From: Chloroflexota bacterium
GTDB taxonomy: Bacteria; Chloroflexota; Anaerolineae; Aggregatilineales; Phototrophicaceae
Length of the DNA stretch: 64,000 bases
Assembly: GCA_020161935.1 (NCBI GenBank)
Contig: JAIUNI010000002.1
Coordinates: forward strand, 186,001 to 250,000
Reading direction: 5' to 3'
In this document: one piece after another, positions 8,434 to 16,694 of the stretch
Numbering within the stretch: position 1 is the first letter of the stretch
Layout: the number at the start of each line of letters is the position of its first letter
Notes under the pieces: model-generated
The model's database searches: none
What the model saw: the letters and a program-made list of their open reading frames with translations, nothing else
What the model was told of the DNA's origin: nothing
Made by a program: the position numbers and the translations under genes

Positions 8434-8840
8434 TTACTCTAGCATCTCTTGGGATGCCTTTCGACCGGGACGTGGACCAAAACCTAGCAACAAGAAGACC
8501 AGAATGGCTGTCGCTAGCGACATATACACCATTCCCACACCAACGGCAAGCCCAATCGCTGCTGTGACCCATAGACTGGCAGCCGTAGTTAATCCATGGA
8601 TGTTATCGCGCTGGTGCAAAATCGCCCCTGCGCCAAGAAAGCCGATACCAGTGACGATTTGTGCAGCGACACGACCGCAAACAGCGGTGCTCCAAGGCTG
8701 ACCATGCCATGAGTCCGCACTCCTGCGGGTTTGCCGGCGCGCTCACGTTCATAGCCCACGAACGCGCCTAAAATTACGGCGATCAGCAGACGCAAAAACA
8801 TCTGTATATCAAGTTCGAGTGGGATTGTGTTCACGTCCAT
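8434..8840 (-). pseudogene. Broken MgtC/SapB-family gene
   Basis: Two frames together resemble one MgtC-like membrane protein. The first (8840 down to about 8660) has the typical N-terminus: RLLIAVILGAFVGYERE, then AGVRTHGMVSLGAPLFAV. The second frame then reads RVAAQIVTGIGFLGAGAIL and HQRDNIHGLTTAASLWVTAA. At the join the segment usually found between LFAVVS and RVAAQ is missing and the frame shifts, consistent with a short deletion of non-multiple-of-three length. The product would be cut soon after two helices. It is the last gene of the minus operon that starts at 13104. Confidence 0.75.
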
Positions 8841-8875
8841 AAAGATGCTGATTTAACGGCTCCATCCAATTGAAC

Positions 8876-9937
8876 TCAGTTTGCAACTGTCGCGCGTAGC
8901 CCAACAAACTCTCGCACAAGGCCCATCGCTTGGTCAGTTTTGGCAATAGACTTCATGCCATCCTGCTCAATGCTGGTGAGCGCACGAATCGCATCTATCG
9001 TTTCTGGAACGACGATGGCCTGATTGTAGACCTGATAGTTGTAGAATACCTCATTTCCTTTCACTGTCAGGCTGTCCTCCCATAAGCCGACCTCCCACAT
9101 ATCACCGCGTGGTCGCCCCAAGTCTGCCATCATCTCTAGAGTGCTGTTCAATGCAACTATGCCGTCCGACGCCTGCAGGAAAGCGATACGTGGCGCAGAA
9201 TGGAAGGCGGACACCACTTCATCTTTGGTTGCAGAGCGCGTGAGTTCTACATTCCAACTGTGCAGATGACTAGTCGTATGTGCCGCCACTACAGCAATGG
9301 TGACGATATCTAGATCAGGGATAACCGTCTGGGCATCTGGCCCCTGATGCGATGGAATAGTGGTCTCAGGCACAACTGTATTCATCACACCAGAGTGATC
9401 GGATTCCCAAGGATCCGTTGCGCGGCGAATCAAAACACCACGAGCCTTCTTGAGCAGTCCGGCTTGCTTGAGTGCTCCTAATGTGCGAACGATACTGGTA
9501 GTGTTGCAGGACACAACGCGCGTTGTGTCTCGCCCTAGCGCAGAGGCATAGTTCGCCTGCGCGACAAAAGAGTGGCCGGTCAAGCTGTGTTTTTCGCCGC
9601 CTTGAAAGATGGACTTCACACCAGCAGCACGATATTTTAGAAGGTTGGCGGAGGCTACCTTTTTCGGGGTGGCATCGGCAACCACATCAACCTGTTTGAG
9701 CAAATCATCAAGTGTACCGGTCAATGGGATACCAGCCGCGCGCATTTTGTCAGCCGCTTCAACGCTCGAAGCAAATACGGGATAACCCTTCTCAACAGCT
9801 ACCTTGACGCGCCAATCGCTGACGACATCAGCAATGCCAACCAATTCCATATCGTCTTGTATAGCAACCGCGTCGGCGATACGCTTCCCGATGACACCGT
9901 ATCCATTGACAGCTACTCGAACCTTGTGATGAGACAT
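8876..9937 (-). CDS. Type II glyceraldehyde-3-phosphate dehydrogenase
   Basis: A 353-aa enzyme of the archaeal-type (type II) GAPDH family. The N-terminus has the Rossmann motif VAVNGYGVIGKRIADAV, the catalytic cysteine is C144 in VVSCNTTSIVR, and HSGVMNTVVPETT lies in the substrate-binding region. It oxidises glyceraldehyde 3-phosphate to 1,3-bisphosphoglycerate with NAD(P). Type II enzymes occur in archaea and scattered bacteria. It sits in an operon driven by the shared island promoter at 13177-13241, so it is probably an induced second isoenzyme. GAPDH is a known copper target in some bacteria, which makes a replacement role attractive but unproven. Confidence 0.9.
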   Translation of the reverse strand: MSHHKVRVAVNGYGVIGKRIADAVAIQDDMELVGIADVVSDWRVKVAVEKGYPVFASSVEAADKMRAAGIPLTGTLDDLLKQVDVVADATPKKVASANLLKYRAAGVKSIFQGGEKHSLTGHSFVAQANYASALGRDTTRVVSCNTTSIVRTLGALKQAGLLKKARGVLIRRATDPWESDHSGVMNTVVPETTIPSHQGPDAQTVIPDLDIVTIAVVAAHTTSHLHSWNVELTRSATKDEVVSAFHSAPRIAFLQASDGIVALNSTLEMMADLGRPRGDMWEVGLWEDSLTVKGNEVFYNYQVYNQAIVVPETIDAIRALTSIEQDGMKSIAKTDQAMGLVREFVGLRATVAN

Positions 9938-10053
9938 CGTACCTCCCTACCTGATCGAAGTTCACACCATAACAATTACGACTTTACCTGTTTCTACCTC
10001 CTGACAAAAGCGCCAAACGGCGTAGGCGGCAGCGGGCAATCCAGCGGTAAAGC

Positions 10054-11754
10054 CTACTTTCTCCCAGACCACCACATGTTCCACATCAACCTCCCGCCAA
10101 ATGCTAGCGACAGCAAAAATCCTATTCCAAACACCCACCCGCCGTATTGCTCCCAACCCAGCGGATGATAAATCACCATGACCAGCCCGAGCGCCACAAT
10201 GGTCGCGGCGAGCAGAATTGCGAGGGCAAGCCGATTGGTCATCCGTTGAAATTGCTGGACGACTTCATCGAGACTCTCATGATGAACATTGAACGCTAAC
10301 TCGCCCTGCTCCAATTGATTCAGTAGCCGCATTGAGCGACGGGGGAGTTCAATGCTAAATTCAGTCGCATCAATTATGGAGCGTACAAGTCGCCGACCGA
10401 TGGTTTCAGGTGAGCGGTTTTGAAACCAAACCTGTCTTAGATAGGGTTCGGCGAATTCGAACAAGCGAAAATCGGGCGCAAGACGCGCGCCTAAGGCTTC
10501 GCTCATCGCCATGAGTCGTAGCAGCATGACTAACGTACCCGGCAGTTGTAGGCGGTGGCGAAAGGCAATGTTCAACACTTCACTGGTAACTTGCGTCGCT
10601 GCCAATTCTTGTATGGAGCGTCCTGCATACTGACTCAGAAAATCATCAAGGTCGCGTAGCAGTGTGACTCGATTGACATTTCCCTGAGCGACTCCTAACG
10701 CGAAAAACGCATCACTCAGTCGCTCTGCGTCTTGCCGCGTCACCGCCAGTCCGACTGATAACAACACATCCTGTAACTCTTGGTTCACATATCCCACCAT
10801 TCCGAAGTCGATTAACGCGATGGAGGCATCTGGCTGCACAAAAAAATTACCTGGATGGGGATCAGCATGGAAAAATCCAAACTCAAAAACCTCTTTGAGC
10901 ATGAGGTTCACAGCATTTTCGGCTACCATCCGACGGCTGATGCCGGCTTGATCTAGCTCCGCAACGTCGGCAATATTGATACCGCCAACTCGCTCCATGG
11001 TGAGGACACGGTCAGTGGTGTATTCCCAATATACTTGCGGCACATGAATTCCAGGGTAGTCTGTGAAGTTACGGCGAAAACGATCTGCGTTCTGTCCTTC
11101 GCGCCGATAGTCCAGTTCATTGCGCAGGGTAAAGGCAAATTCATCCACCAATGCAGAGAGATCATAAGTCCGCCCCAAGGCGGTATGCGTTTTTGACCAC
11201 TCGGCCAGACCGAACAGGATTTCTAAATCCTGTTCAACCTGCTCGCGCACACCCGGTCGTTGGACTTTAACGACAATAGCCCGCCCATCTTTCAACATGC
11301 CCGTGTGGACTTGACCGATAGACGCGGCAGCCAGGGGTTGAGGCGAGAATTCTGAGAATATCTTTTCCGGTGGCTGTCCTAACTCGTCGCAGATGATCTG
11401 GCAGATGCGTTCAAAGTGTACTTGCGGCGCAGCATCCTGGAGCTTCGATAGTTCAGCGATATAGTCTGGCGGGAGGAGGTCAGAACGCATACTGAGCATT
11501 TGACCAAGCTTAATGAAGGTCGGACCCAACTCCCCAAACGCCATCCGCCAATGTTCCGCGCGTCCATAAGGCGTTTCACGCCGAGGATGCCCCAACCAGC
11601 CGCGTTCAAACGGGATCAGACTCTCCGAACCGACTTCTGCCAGGATCCAACCCAAACCATGCCGTGTGAGGATGCTAGCAATTTCGCGCCAGCGCCGCAG
11701 CAAATGGTTGCGAACAAACCAAGGCTTGGGGAAAACATACGACTTGGAATTCAT
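10054..11754 (-). CDS. ABC1/UbiB-family atypical kinase
   Basis: A 566-aa protein of the ABC1/AarF/UbiB family. Start chosen at 11754, with GAGGGAAG upstream. Visible family motifs are KLGQ (FIKLGQMLSMRSDLLP), the Ala-rich loop AAASIGQVH, HADPHPGN and the metal-binding DFG in LIDFGMVG. Two transmembrane helices close the protein (LALAILLAATIVALGLVMVI, then WVFGIGFLLSLAFGG). These ATPase/kinase-like proteins support isoprenoid quinone metabolism at the membrane. It is 10 bp from the upstream gene and in the SDR-GAPDH operon. Confidence 0.9.
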   Translation of the reverse strand: MNSKSYVFPKPWFVRNHLLRRWREIASILTRHGLGWILAEVGSESLIPFERGWLGHPRRETPYGRAEHWRMAFGELGPTFIKLGQMLSMRSDLLPPDYIAELSKLQDAAPQVHFERICQIICDELGQPPEKIFSEFSPQPLAAASIGQVHTGMLKDGRAIVVKVQRPGVREQVEQDLEILFGLAEWSKTHTALGRTYDLSALVDEFAFTLRNELDYRREGQNADRFRRNFTDYPGIHVPQVYWEYTTDRVLTMERVGGINIADVAELDQAGISRRMVAENAVNLMLKEVFEFGFFHADPHPGNFFVQPDASIALIDFGMVGYVNQELQDVLLSVGLAVTRQDAERLSDAFFALGVAQGNVNRVTLLRDLDDFLSQYAGRSIQELAATQVTSEVLNIAFRHRLQLPGTLVMLLRLMAMSEALGARLAPDFRLFEFAEPYLRQVWFQNRSPETIGRRLVRSIIDATEFSIELPRRSMRLLNQLEQGELAFNVHHESLDEVVQQFQRMTNRLALAILLAATIVALGLVMVIYHPLGWEQYGGWVFGIGFLLSLAFGGRLMWNMWWSGRK

Positions 11755-11764
11755 ATATCTTCCC

Positions 11765-12253
11765 TCAGCGTGGAGGCCAAACGCCAGTTGTTTCTTGAAT
11801 TTGTGGTGTGTCGCCGCCTGAAATGCGCCAGCCACGCGGCGTTCTGAGTACCGCCAAATCTTGTGTGAACCGAACGGTAAAGACTGCCGAGCCACCACGA
11901 ATGACACTCAAGTGCAGTTGATAGGTCACTCGCGCCAGGCCAGCCTCTTCATGCACTTCAATCGCTTCGATTTTGAATGAGTGGATCTGCACTGAACCAC
12001 CACTCATCTGGGTAACGAAGTTTTTATAAGCTCCCTGCGTTTCGGTCAGTCCGTTTTCCTGCGCACCTTCCTTGACGGTTGCAAAATAGGTATCCAGCAC
12101 GTTGGGACTGCCTCGGTTCATTCCATCCAAGGCCGCTGTCTGTGCGTCCTCAATCAACCAGCGAATATCGCCTTCTGAACTACCACGTCGTGTCAACCGG
12201 ATAGCCACGACCACAATCACACCGACAGCTACAGGCCATATCCATTTTTTCAT
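11765..12253 (-). CDS. Membrane-anchored NTF2-like hypothetical protein
   Basis: A 162-aa protein with one N-terminal transmembrane or signal segment (KKWIWPVAVGVIVVVAI). The remainder looks like a small alpha+beta NTF2/SnoaL-type fold: helix RWLIEDAQTAALDG, then strands such as IEAIEVHEEAGLARVTYQLHL. The second of two tandem ATGs (12253) has better spacing from GGAGG. No catalytic motif is apparent. It lies between the SDR and UbiB genes in the same operon. Confidence 0.7.
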   Translation of the reverse strand: MKKWIWPVAVGVIVVVAIRLTRRGSSEGDIRWLIEDAQTAALDGMNRGSPNVLDTYFATVKEGAQENGLTETQGAYKNFVTQMSGGSVQIHSFKIEAIEVHEEAGLARVTYQLHLSVIRGGSAVFTVRFTQDLAVLRTPRGWRISGGDTPQIQETTGVWPPR

Positions 12254-12351
12254 CATTCACCTCCGTTCAAGGGAGATCATTTGGCTCATGTACGAAACGA
12301 GTGAAATCAAGATGGTTTCTGTATTTCACCTATTCTGAACACGAGCGAAAT

Positions 12352-13104
12352 CTATCCGGTCGTCCAGCCGCCATCTGCGACCAGGATTTCGCCATTTACG
12401 AATGAGGCATCGTCTGAAGCGAGAAACAGGACAACGCGCGCCAGTTCTTCTGGCTGCGCCGTGCGGATGGCAGCGGGCAGTGTCGTTTGTAACCGTTCGT
12501 AGCCCAGTGGACTGGGGTTATGGACGCTAATGTTGGTTGCGACACCACCGGGACAGATCGCGTTACAGCGGATCCCTTTCTTGGCGTACTGGTAGGCGAT
12601 ACTGCGCGTCAGTCCAATCACGGCATGTTTGGAAGCTGTGTAGCTCACACCTGCACGTCCCCCAAACAAACCGCCAATGGATGCCACGTTTACGATCACG
12701 CCCTTTTCATTGGCGAGCATCGTTTGAAGCGCTTTGCGGCAGATGAACATCGGACCATCCAAGTTCACACCCATCACCTTGCGCCACAGGCTATCATCCA
12801 AGTCGGCTACGGGCATAAAATCATCCATGATTCCGGCATTATTCACCACGATGTCCAACGTACCATAGGCATCCAATGCCGTATCCACTATTTGTTCAGC
12901 ATCCGCACGAACAGAGACATCGCCGACGACTGTCTTCAGCCTCGTATCTCCTGCGCTGATTTCTTGTGTGAGTGTGTCCAGTCCGGTTGTCACAACGTCT
13001 GCCGCGACGACCTGAGCACCTTCGGCGGCGAATATCTTGGTGATTTCGCGCCCAATTCCTGAACCTGCACCCGTCACGAGTGCAACTTTACCTTGCAGTT
13101 TCAT
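12352..13104 (-). CDS. Short-chain dehydrogenase/reductase
   Basis: A 250-aa classical SDR. Start chosen at 13104, with GAGGG upstream. Cofactor motif GAGSGIGREI at the N-terminus, NNAG, the Ser of VASIGG, catalytic YTASKHA, and PGGVATNI follow in the usual order. It ends with DGGWTTG, common in this family. The enzyme should reduce or oxidise a carbonyl/alcohol with NAD(P)(H); the substrate cannot be told. It is the first gene of the operon SDR-NTF2-UbiB-GAPDH-mgtC remnant. Confidence 0.9.
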   Translation of the reverse strand: MKLQGKVALVTGAGSGIGREITKIFAAEGAQVVAADVVTTGLDTLTQEISAGDTRLKTVVGDVSVRADAEQIVDTALDAYGTLDIVVNNAGIMDDFMPVADLDDSLWRKVMGVNLDGPMFICRKALQTMLANEKGVIVNVASIGGLFGGRAGVSYTASKHAVIGLTRSIAYQYAKKGIRCNAICPGGVATNISVHNPSPLGYERLQTTLPAAIRTAQPEELARVVLFLASDDASFVNGEILVADGGWTTG

Positions 13105-13176
13105 TGAATTACCCTCTTTGTAAATGTTTACGAGTACGAAACACCTTTTTTGAGCATGTGCCAATCGATTACTTTT

Positions 13177-13241
13177 ACAATACTCTCAGAGGTAAGCGAA
13201 TTGAAGCGCTGTTCAGCGTAATGATATGTAGGCAAAACGGC
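13177..13241 (-). promoter_or_regulatory. Paired-box promoter for SDR-GAPDH operon
   Basis: On the minus strand: distal box GCAAAACGGC (13232-13241, written on plus), proximal box GCTGTTCAGC (13208-13217), 25-bp gap, and -10 TATTGT (13177-13182). Start-to-start spacing of the boxes is 24 bp. Confidence 0.65.
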
Positions 13242-13383
13242 GCAGGCGCGGTTGTGCGTCAAACGCCTGTTTGTTGGGTGGATGCCGTATTCATTTTGCT
13301 CTGCTTATGGTTTCATGGGGAGATGATCTGCGTCGGGCGGTACTGCGGTAAGGATAAACGCGACGGTTGGCTACACAAAGCAA

Positions 13384-13408
13384 GAGGCGGTCAGAGGATG
13401 ACCGCCTC
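13384..13408 (-). terminator. Rho-independent terminator after YHS gene
   Basis: Perfect 10-bp stem GAGGCGGTCA/TGACCGCCTC with a 5-nt loop, followed on the minus strand by TTGCTTTG. It lies 16 bp after the YHS stop codon. Confidence 0.8.
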
Positions 13409-13424
13409 GGTTATAACCACCCGA

Positions 13425-13598
13425 TCAGTGGTGTTCGCTGTGATCCTTGGCCTGCCCGACATATTTTTCCGGCTCTTTGTCGAATGCTTTCTTGCAGCCT
13501 GCCGAGCAGAAGTAGTATGTCTGACTCTTATATTCGGATGTACCAGCCGCTTGTTTGGGATCAATTTCCATACCGCACACAGGGTCTTTCACTTTCAC
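13425..13598 (-). CDS. YHS-domain protein
   Basis: A 57-aa YHS domain: [12 protein letters not shown], then YYFCSAGCKKAFDKEPEKY, with a His-rich end. The GTG start at 13598 has a near-perfect AAGGAGGTGA upstream. YHS domains bind heavy metals through Cys residues and often accompany copper ATPases; the same domain is fused to the ATPase at 32011-34674. This free version may be a small metal-binding protein. Confidence 0.85.
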   Translation of the reverse strand: MKVKDPVCGMEIDPKQAAGTSEYKSQTYYFCSAGCKKAFDKEPEKYVGQAKDHSEHH

Positions 13599-13818
13599 TG
13601 TTCTCACCTCCTTTCTTAAAGGAAATATCAGTTCAGGCTTTCTAGAAAAGTAACTGAACATGGGAAATGTTTTATCACTGTCTGCAGTCGCTTTCGCACG
13701 GTGGTTTCAAACGCTGATCACAATTTCTCTCGCATGTTTGTCAAAGGGTTCTACTGCATCTCCTGTGTTCAGTGAACATACTCTGCTCAAACATCGTCTG
13801 CACCTGTCCCTTGTCCAT

Positions 13819-15228
13819 TTATTGCGAAGCAACTTCTATGCTTCTTACTCTGGTTAGTCGCTGCAAATCCTTAGGAGAAACGTGAGCGAGATGGGACTTA
13901 ATCAACGGCGCTTTCCCACTGGCTCCTTTAGGGATCGCTTCAACGCGCTGTACGGTCACATGAGGAATAACGATGCCTTGCGTCCCCAGTGCCTGCTCTA
14001 CCTTTTGCACCAACAGGTCGTCAGAGTATGAACCTCGCACACCAGCCAAAAGCAGCGTTAATCCGTTAGTGTCCTGATTTATTTGCCATCCATTGGTCGG
14101 AACGGTGTCCATCACAGGATGAAACACGTTGGGATGAACAGCAACTTCCCCACCTTTCGCACCGGGGAAATACAGGGTATCTTCGGTACGTCCCTGAATG
14201 CCATCAATCAACGCAAACGGAAAGTCCGTTGAATAGGGTTCTGATGCAAGCTTTATGCTGTCATGCAGTTCGTAACGGATCAATGGTTGCGTACGATTGA
14301 ACAGAGCAGTGAGCAGCACTTTATCCCCGTAGACACCCGGCGGCACAGGTCGATTCTGGTCATCTACAATCTCGAAAATGACCAAATCTTCAAACACATA
14401 CTGTCCTCGGTGATCGCTGCGTTCGGCAGCCAGTCCACCACTTTCCGTCGCAACATATTCATTGAACAGGATTTTGCCCCAAGCATCTTCCACCCGTCGC
14501 CGCGTCTCATCGGTCAGCACTTCGGAACTGGAGAAAATGACAGTGGGCTTGATGCGAAGCCGTCCGGCGTGCTGCTCCTCAGCCAAGATGCGCGCCATCG
14601 AAGCATAGGCGACCAGCACATCTGGTTGGAAGTCATTGAGCTTCTCAACGATGCTTGGGAGTGGTTCAGCAGCCGCTAAACGCAGCGTCTTCATCCAGGG
14701 ACTCTGCACCGTCATGCCAACCCGGAACGACATATGCAGGGCAGTAGTGGAAGCAACCACCGCCATTTTTCGGCGACGAAGCAAATTGACCTTTAGACCA
14801 CCCCATTCTTGACCCCGCGCGAATGAACCAATGACGATTGCCCATTCCGAACGGTTGAAGAGGAAGAAACCAGGATGTCCGCTGCTGCCAGATGTCGCCG
14901 TGACCCAATAACGATCCAGATACTGTTGGTCCGTTTGAGGCATGTTCATGTGCGCTCGAACGTCTTCAAGGTGTATGGTTCGGTCTGTCACCAGATCATC
15001 AAAATGCTCCATCATCATGCTTTTCGTGAGTACAGGGAGTTCACTCAAAGAACGATCCAACAGGCCGTGATGAAACTGCTGATAAAATGGCGAATGTTGA
15101 TAGACATACGCGCGTAGTTGGTTCAATGTCTGTGCCTGATGGGCCTCCAACTGCTCACGAGTCCAGTGTTCTTGCTTTCGTAGCTGCCGTAAAGTCGGCA
15201 ACACTGACAAGATCGTTGCAATACTCAT
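13819..15228 (-). CDS. PaaK-like adenylate-forming ligase
   Basis: A 469-aa member of the phenylacetate-CoA ligase/coenzyme F390 synthetase branch of the ANL superfamily. Motifs are the P-loop TSGSSGHPG, ATESGG in place of the YGxTE motif, and GRTEDTLYFPG (GRxxD hinge). The C-terminal small domain ends in IPKGASGKAPLI, near the catalytic-lysine region. It should activate a carboxylate with ATP. The substrate is unknown, and the usual phenylacetate pathway genes are absent. Its ATG overlaps the TGA of the HMA gene (ATGA), so the two are coupled, which is an unusual pairing. Confidence 0.85.
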   Translation of the reverse strand: MSIATILSVLPTLRQLRKQEHWTREQLEAHQAQTLNQLRAYVYQHSPFYQQFHHGLLDRSLSELPVLTKSMMMEHFDDLVTDRTIHLEDVRAHMNMPQTDQQYLDRYWVTATSGSSGHPGFFLFNRSEWAIVIGSFARGQEWGGLKVNLLRRRKMAVVASTTALHMSFRVGMTVQSPWMKTLRLAAAEPLPSIVEKLNDFQPDVLVAYASMARILAEEQHAGRLRIKPTVIFSSSEVLTDETRRRVEDAWGKILFNEYVATESGGLAAERSDHRGQYVFEDLVIFEIVDDQNRPVPPGVYGDKVLLTALFNRTQPLIRYELHDSIKLASEPYSTDFPFALIDGIQGRTEDTLYFPGAKGGEVAVHPNVFHPVMDTVPTNGWQINQDTNGLTLLLAGVRGSYSDDLLVQKVEQALGTQGIVIPHVTVQRVEAIPKGASGKAPLIKSHLAHVSPKDLQRLTRVRSIEVASQ

Positions 15229-15533
15229 GACACGCCTCCTGCCTCGGAACGCACCACCCGATAAATGTGTCGATGGTCGCCTGCTTCCGCAACCAGATCG
15301 ATTAACTTGGGCACGCTGACTTTCGTCGGAATGTAAGTGACTTTTGCCGTCCCAATGACATGACTGACATCTGCTTTCAAAACGCCAAGATGGTCGATGA
15401 GACTGTTGTGGACGCGGTTCGCACAGTTGACACAGCCCATTCCGCTAACAAACAGGGTGATCGCTTGTGTCTGTTCATTTTCTTCTACGATGACTTCTTT
15501 ATTGAAAGAGATTACGTGGCATTTATCATCCAT
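15225..15533 (-). CDS. HMA-domain metallochaperone-like protein (pair member 2)
   Basis: A 102-aa protein with one heavy-metal-associated domain: SGMGCVNCANRVHNSL (CxxC), then VTYIP. The N-terminus KCHVISFNKEVIVEE carries an extra CHV motif shared with the paralogue at 38664-39056. Start chosen at ATG 15533. Such domains carry Cu(I) or similar soft metals. It overlaps the PaaK-like gene by 4 bp and follows another HMA-like gene (15567-15890). Confidence 0.85.
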   Translation of the reverse strand: MDDKCHVISFNKEVIVEENEQTQAITLFVSGMGCVNCANRVHNSLIDHLGVLKADVSHVIGTAKVTYIPTKVSVPKLIDLVAEAGDHRHIYRVVRSEAGGVS

Positions 15534-15566
15534 GATGGTTTTGATTTCCTTTCCGCTGATCTTCAA

Positions 15567-15890
15567 TCACTCTAAGTGAAGGGCTTGTTTAGCCGGGCAG
15601 CGCCCGATAATTTCTGCGCCATAATAATGGCAGTTGCTTCTACCGATTTCCTGTATAACTCCAAGGAGTTTATCGGGTGTCATCCTCACTGGAGTGTAGA
15701 TAATTACGCCGACACCTTGTTTGTAGAAGACATCGACTTTCAACACGTTTTCCAGTTGCATCAGGGCATCGTGTACCCATAAGGCACAGTCGGGACAATC
15801 CATATTCCATATGCTCACATAAACTGCCTCTGCCTGTATAAGTGTTTCAATATCCATTGATTTTTCAATAAGTTGAGGATATTCGTTCAT
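15567..15890 (-). CDS. HMA-like protein (pair member 1)
   Basis: A 107-aa protein with a divergent HMA domain: WNMDCPDCALWVHDAL (CPDC) and the strand GVGVIIYTPVRM. The CxxC is kept but the canonical GMxC is changed. It precedes the second HMA gene with a short gap, exactly as at 39165-39497 and 38664-39056, which makes two paralogous pairs. The gene looks cotranscribed with the membrane protein at 15958-16209. Confidence 0.75.
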   Translation of the reverse strand: MNEYPQLIEKSMDIETLIQAEAVYVSIWNMDCPDCALWVHDALMQLENVLKVDVFYKQGVGVIIYTPVRMTPDKLLGVIQEIGRSNCHYYGAEIIGRCPAKQALHLE

Positions 15891-15957
15891 TATGTATCCC
15901 TACACACATACGCTCTCAGGGTATGAACTCGACATATGCTTAGTGTCCAAACTTCTC

Positions 15958-16209
15958 CTAAGGGTGGTTCCGAGAAACATCATCTGATTGTGAACTTTTC
16001 ACTCTATGCGACTGAATAGTCTTCGATATGCAGATGAACCAACAGGATACGAGCATGATAATCAACAACCCAATGGCAATGCTGACTGCTGCCTGCGTCC
16101 CAAATAGTGGCGCGATGACCAATCCGATGAGGGGTAGAGTACATATCCACATGGTCAAGGTTAACCCCATCGTATCGATTCCAGGGAAAAATCTCTTAAT
16201 GGTTTGCAT
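15958..16209 (-). CDS. Small two-helix membrane protein
   Basis: An 83-aa protein with two hydrophobic helices (TLTMWICTLPLIGLVIAPLF, then VSIAIGLLIIMLVSCWFICI) and a short polar tail. No family is recognised with confidence. It is the first gene of the HMA-HMA-PaaK operon and has its own paired-box promoter. A Cys-bearing helix (SCWFIC) is a possible metal contact. Confidence 0.65.
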   Translation of the reverse strand: MQTIKRFFPGIDTMGLTLTMWICTLPLIGLVIAPLFGTQAAVSIAIGLLIIMLVSCWFICISKTIQSHRVKSSQSDDVSRNHP

Positions 16210-16256
16210 GGCTTTGCGCTCCTACTTTTTATTGCACGAACGCTTGCTTTGATTAC

Positions 16257-16320
16257 AGTGTATGTTGAACCGTTAGGGAAAGCACGCGCTATATGCACGG
16301 GATAGAGTAGGCAAAATAGC
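16257..16320 (-). promoter_or_regulatory. Paired-box promoter for membrane-HMA-ligase operon
   Basis: Distal box GCAAAATAGC (16311-16320), proximal GCTATATGCA (16288-16297, weaker), 25-bp gap, -10 TACACT (16257-16262, minus). The distal box is embedded in a perfect inverted repeat GAGTAGGC-N6-GCCTACTC at 16305-16326. Confidence 0.6.
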
Positions 16321-16439
16321 CTACTCTTTTGCATGGGGGTATCTGACTAAATACTGCTTTCGCAAGGGAAACTCTCGCCTTGATAGGACTCGATCTCCTA
16401 GCGTCTGTGCCATCTGTCATACCGGAACTGACTTGGGCA

Positions 16440-16694
16440 TTAGAGAAACCGAAGGCCATTCACTCCACCATTTCCCAAATGAAATTGCATTCGGTAGCCC
16501 CATCGGTAATGCGACGGTTGAGTCCCCCGCGATGAAACCTCTTTTAACAGAGCGATGAGTAAAGGGGTGGTGATTTTCCGCATGTTAAACTCATAGGTCA
16601 TCATCGTTTTGCCTGTATTCATGAATAGTGCAACTCCTTCTTCAATACTCATGATGCCCAACCCCTTTTCGTGGGAGTTGGGCTGTGTATTCAT
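16440..16694 (-). CDS. Hypothetical 84-aa protein
   Basis: An ATG directly follows the TAG of the previous gene (TAGATG), with AAGGGAA as ribosome site. The body (MSIEEGVALFMNTGKTMMTY, then ITTPLLIALLKEVSSRG) looks like a small soluble alpha/beta protein; no family is recognised. It is the last gene of the cytochrome b operon. Confidence 0.55.
   Translation of the reverse strand: MNTQPNSHEKGLGIMSIEEGVALFMNTGKTMMTYEFNMRKITTPLLIALLKEVSSRGTQPSHYRWGYRMQFHLGNGGVNGLRFL

Larger units (their letters stand above)
13105..13424. other. Intergenic region with promoter and terminator
   Basis: This 320-bp stretch holds the paired-box promoter of the SDR operon (13177-13241) and the terminator of the YHS gene (13384-13408). 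Frames crossing it on the plus strand overlap the YHS gene antisense and have no coding features. Nothing else is recognised. Confidence 0.6.

Noticed and set aside
9962..10156. Minus-strand frame of 64 codons between UbiB and GAPDH genes, with GKVVIV-like end
   Set aside because: It overlaps the 3' end of the UbiB gene in another frame, and the similarity to a dehydrogenase tail is too short to trust.
13080..13619. Long plus-strand frame of 179 codons
   Set aside because: It runs antisense through the YHS gene, its terminator and the SDR promoter; no ribosome site.
13620..13818. Possible paired boxes before the YHS gene (13690 and 13713)
   Set aside because: The spacing is right, but the boxes are poor and no TAnnnT lies at 25-26 bp.
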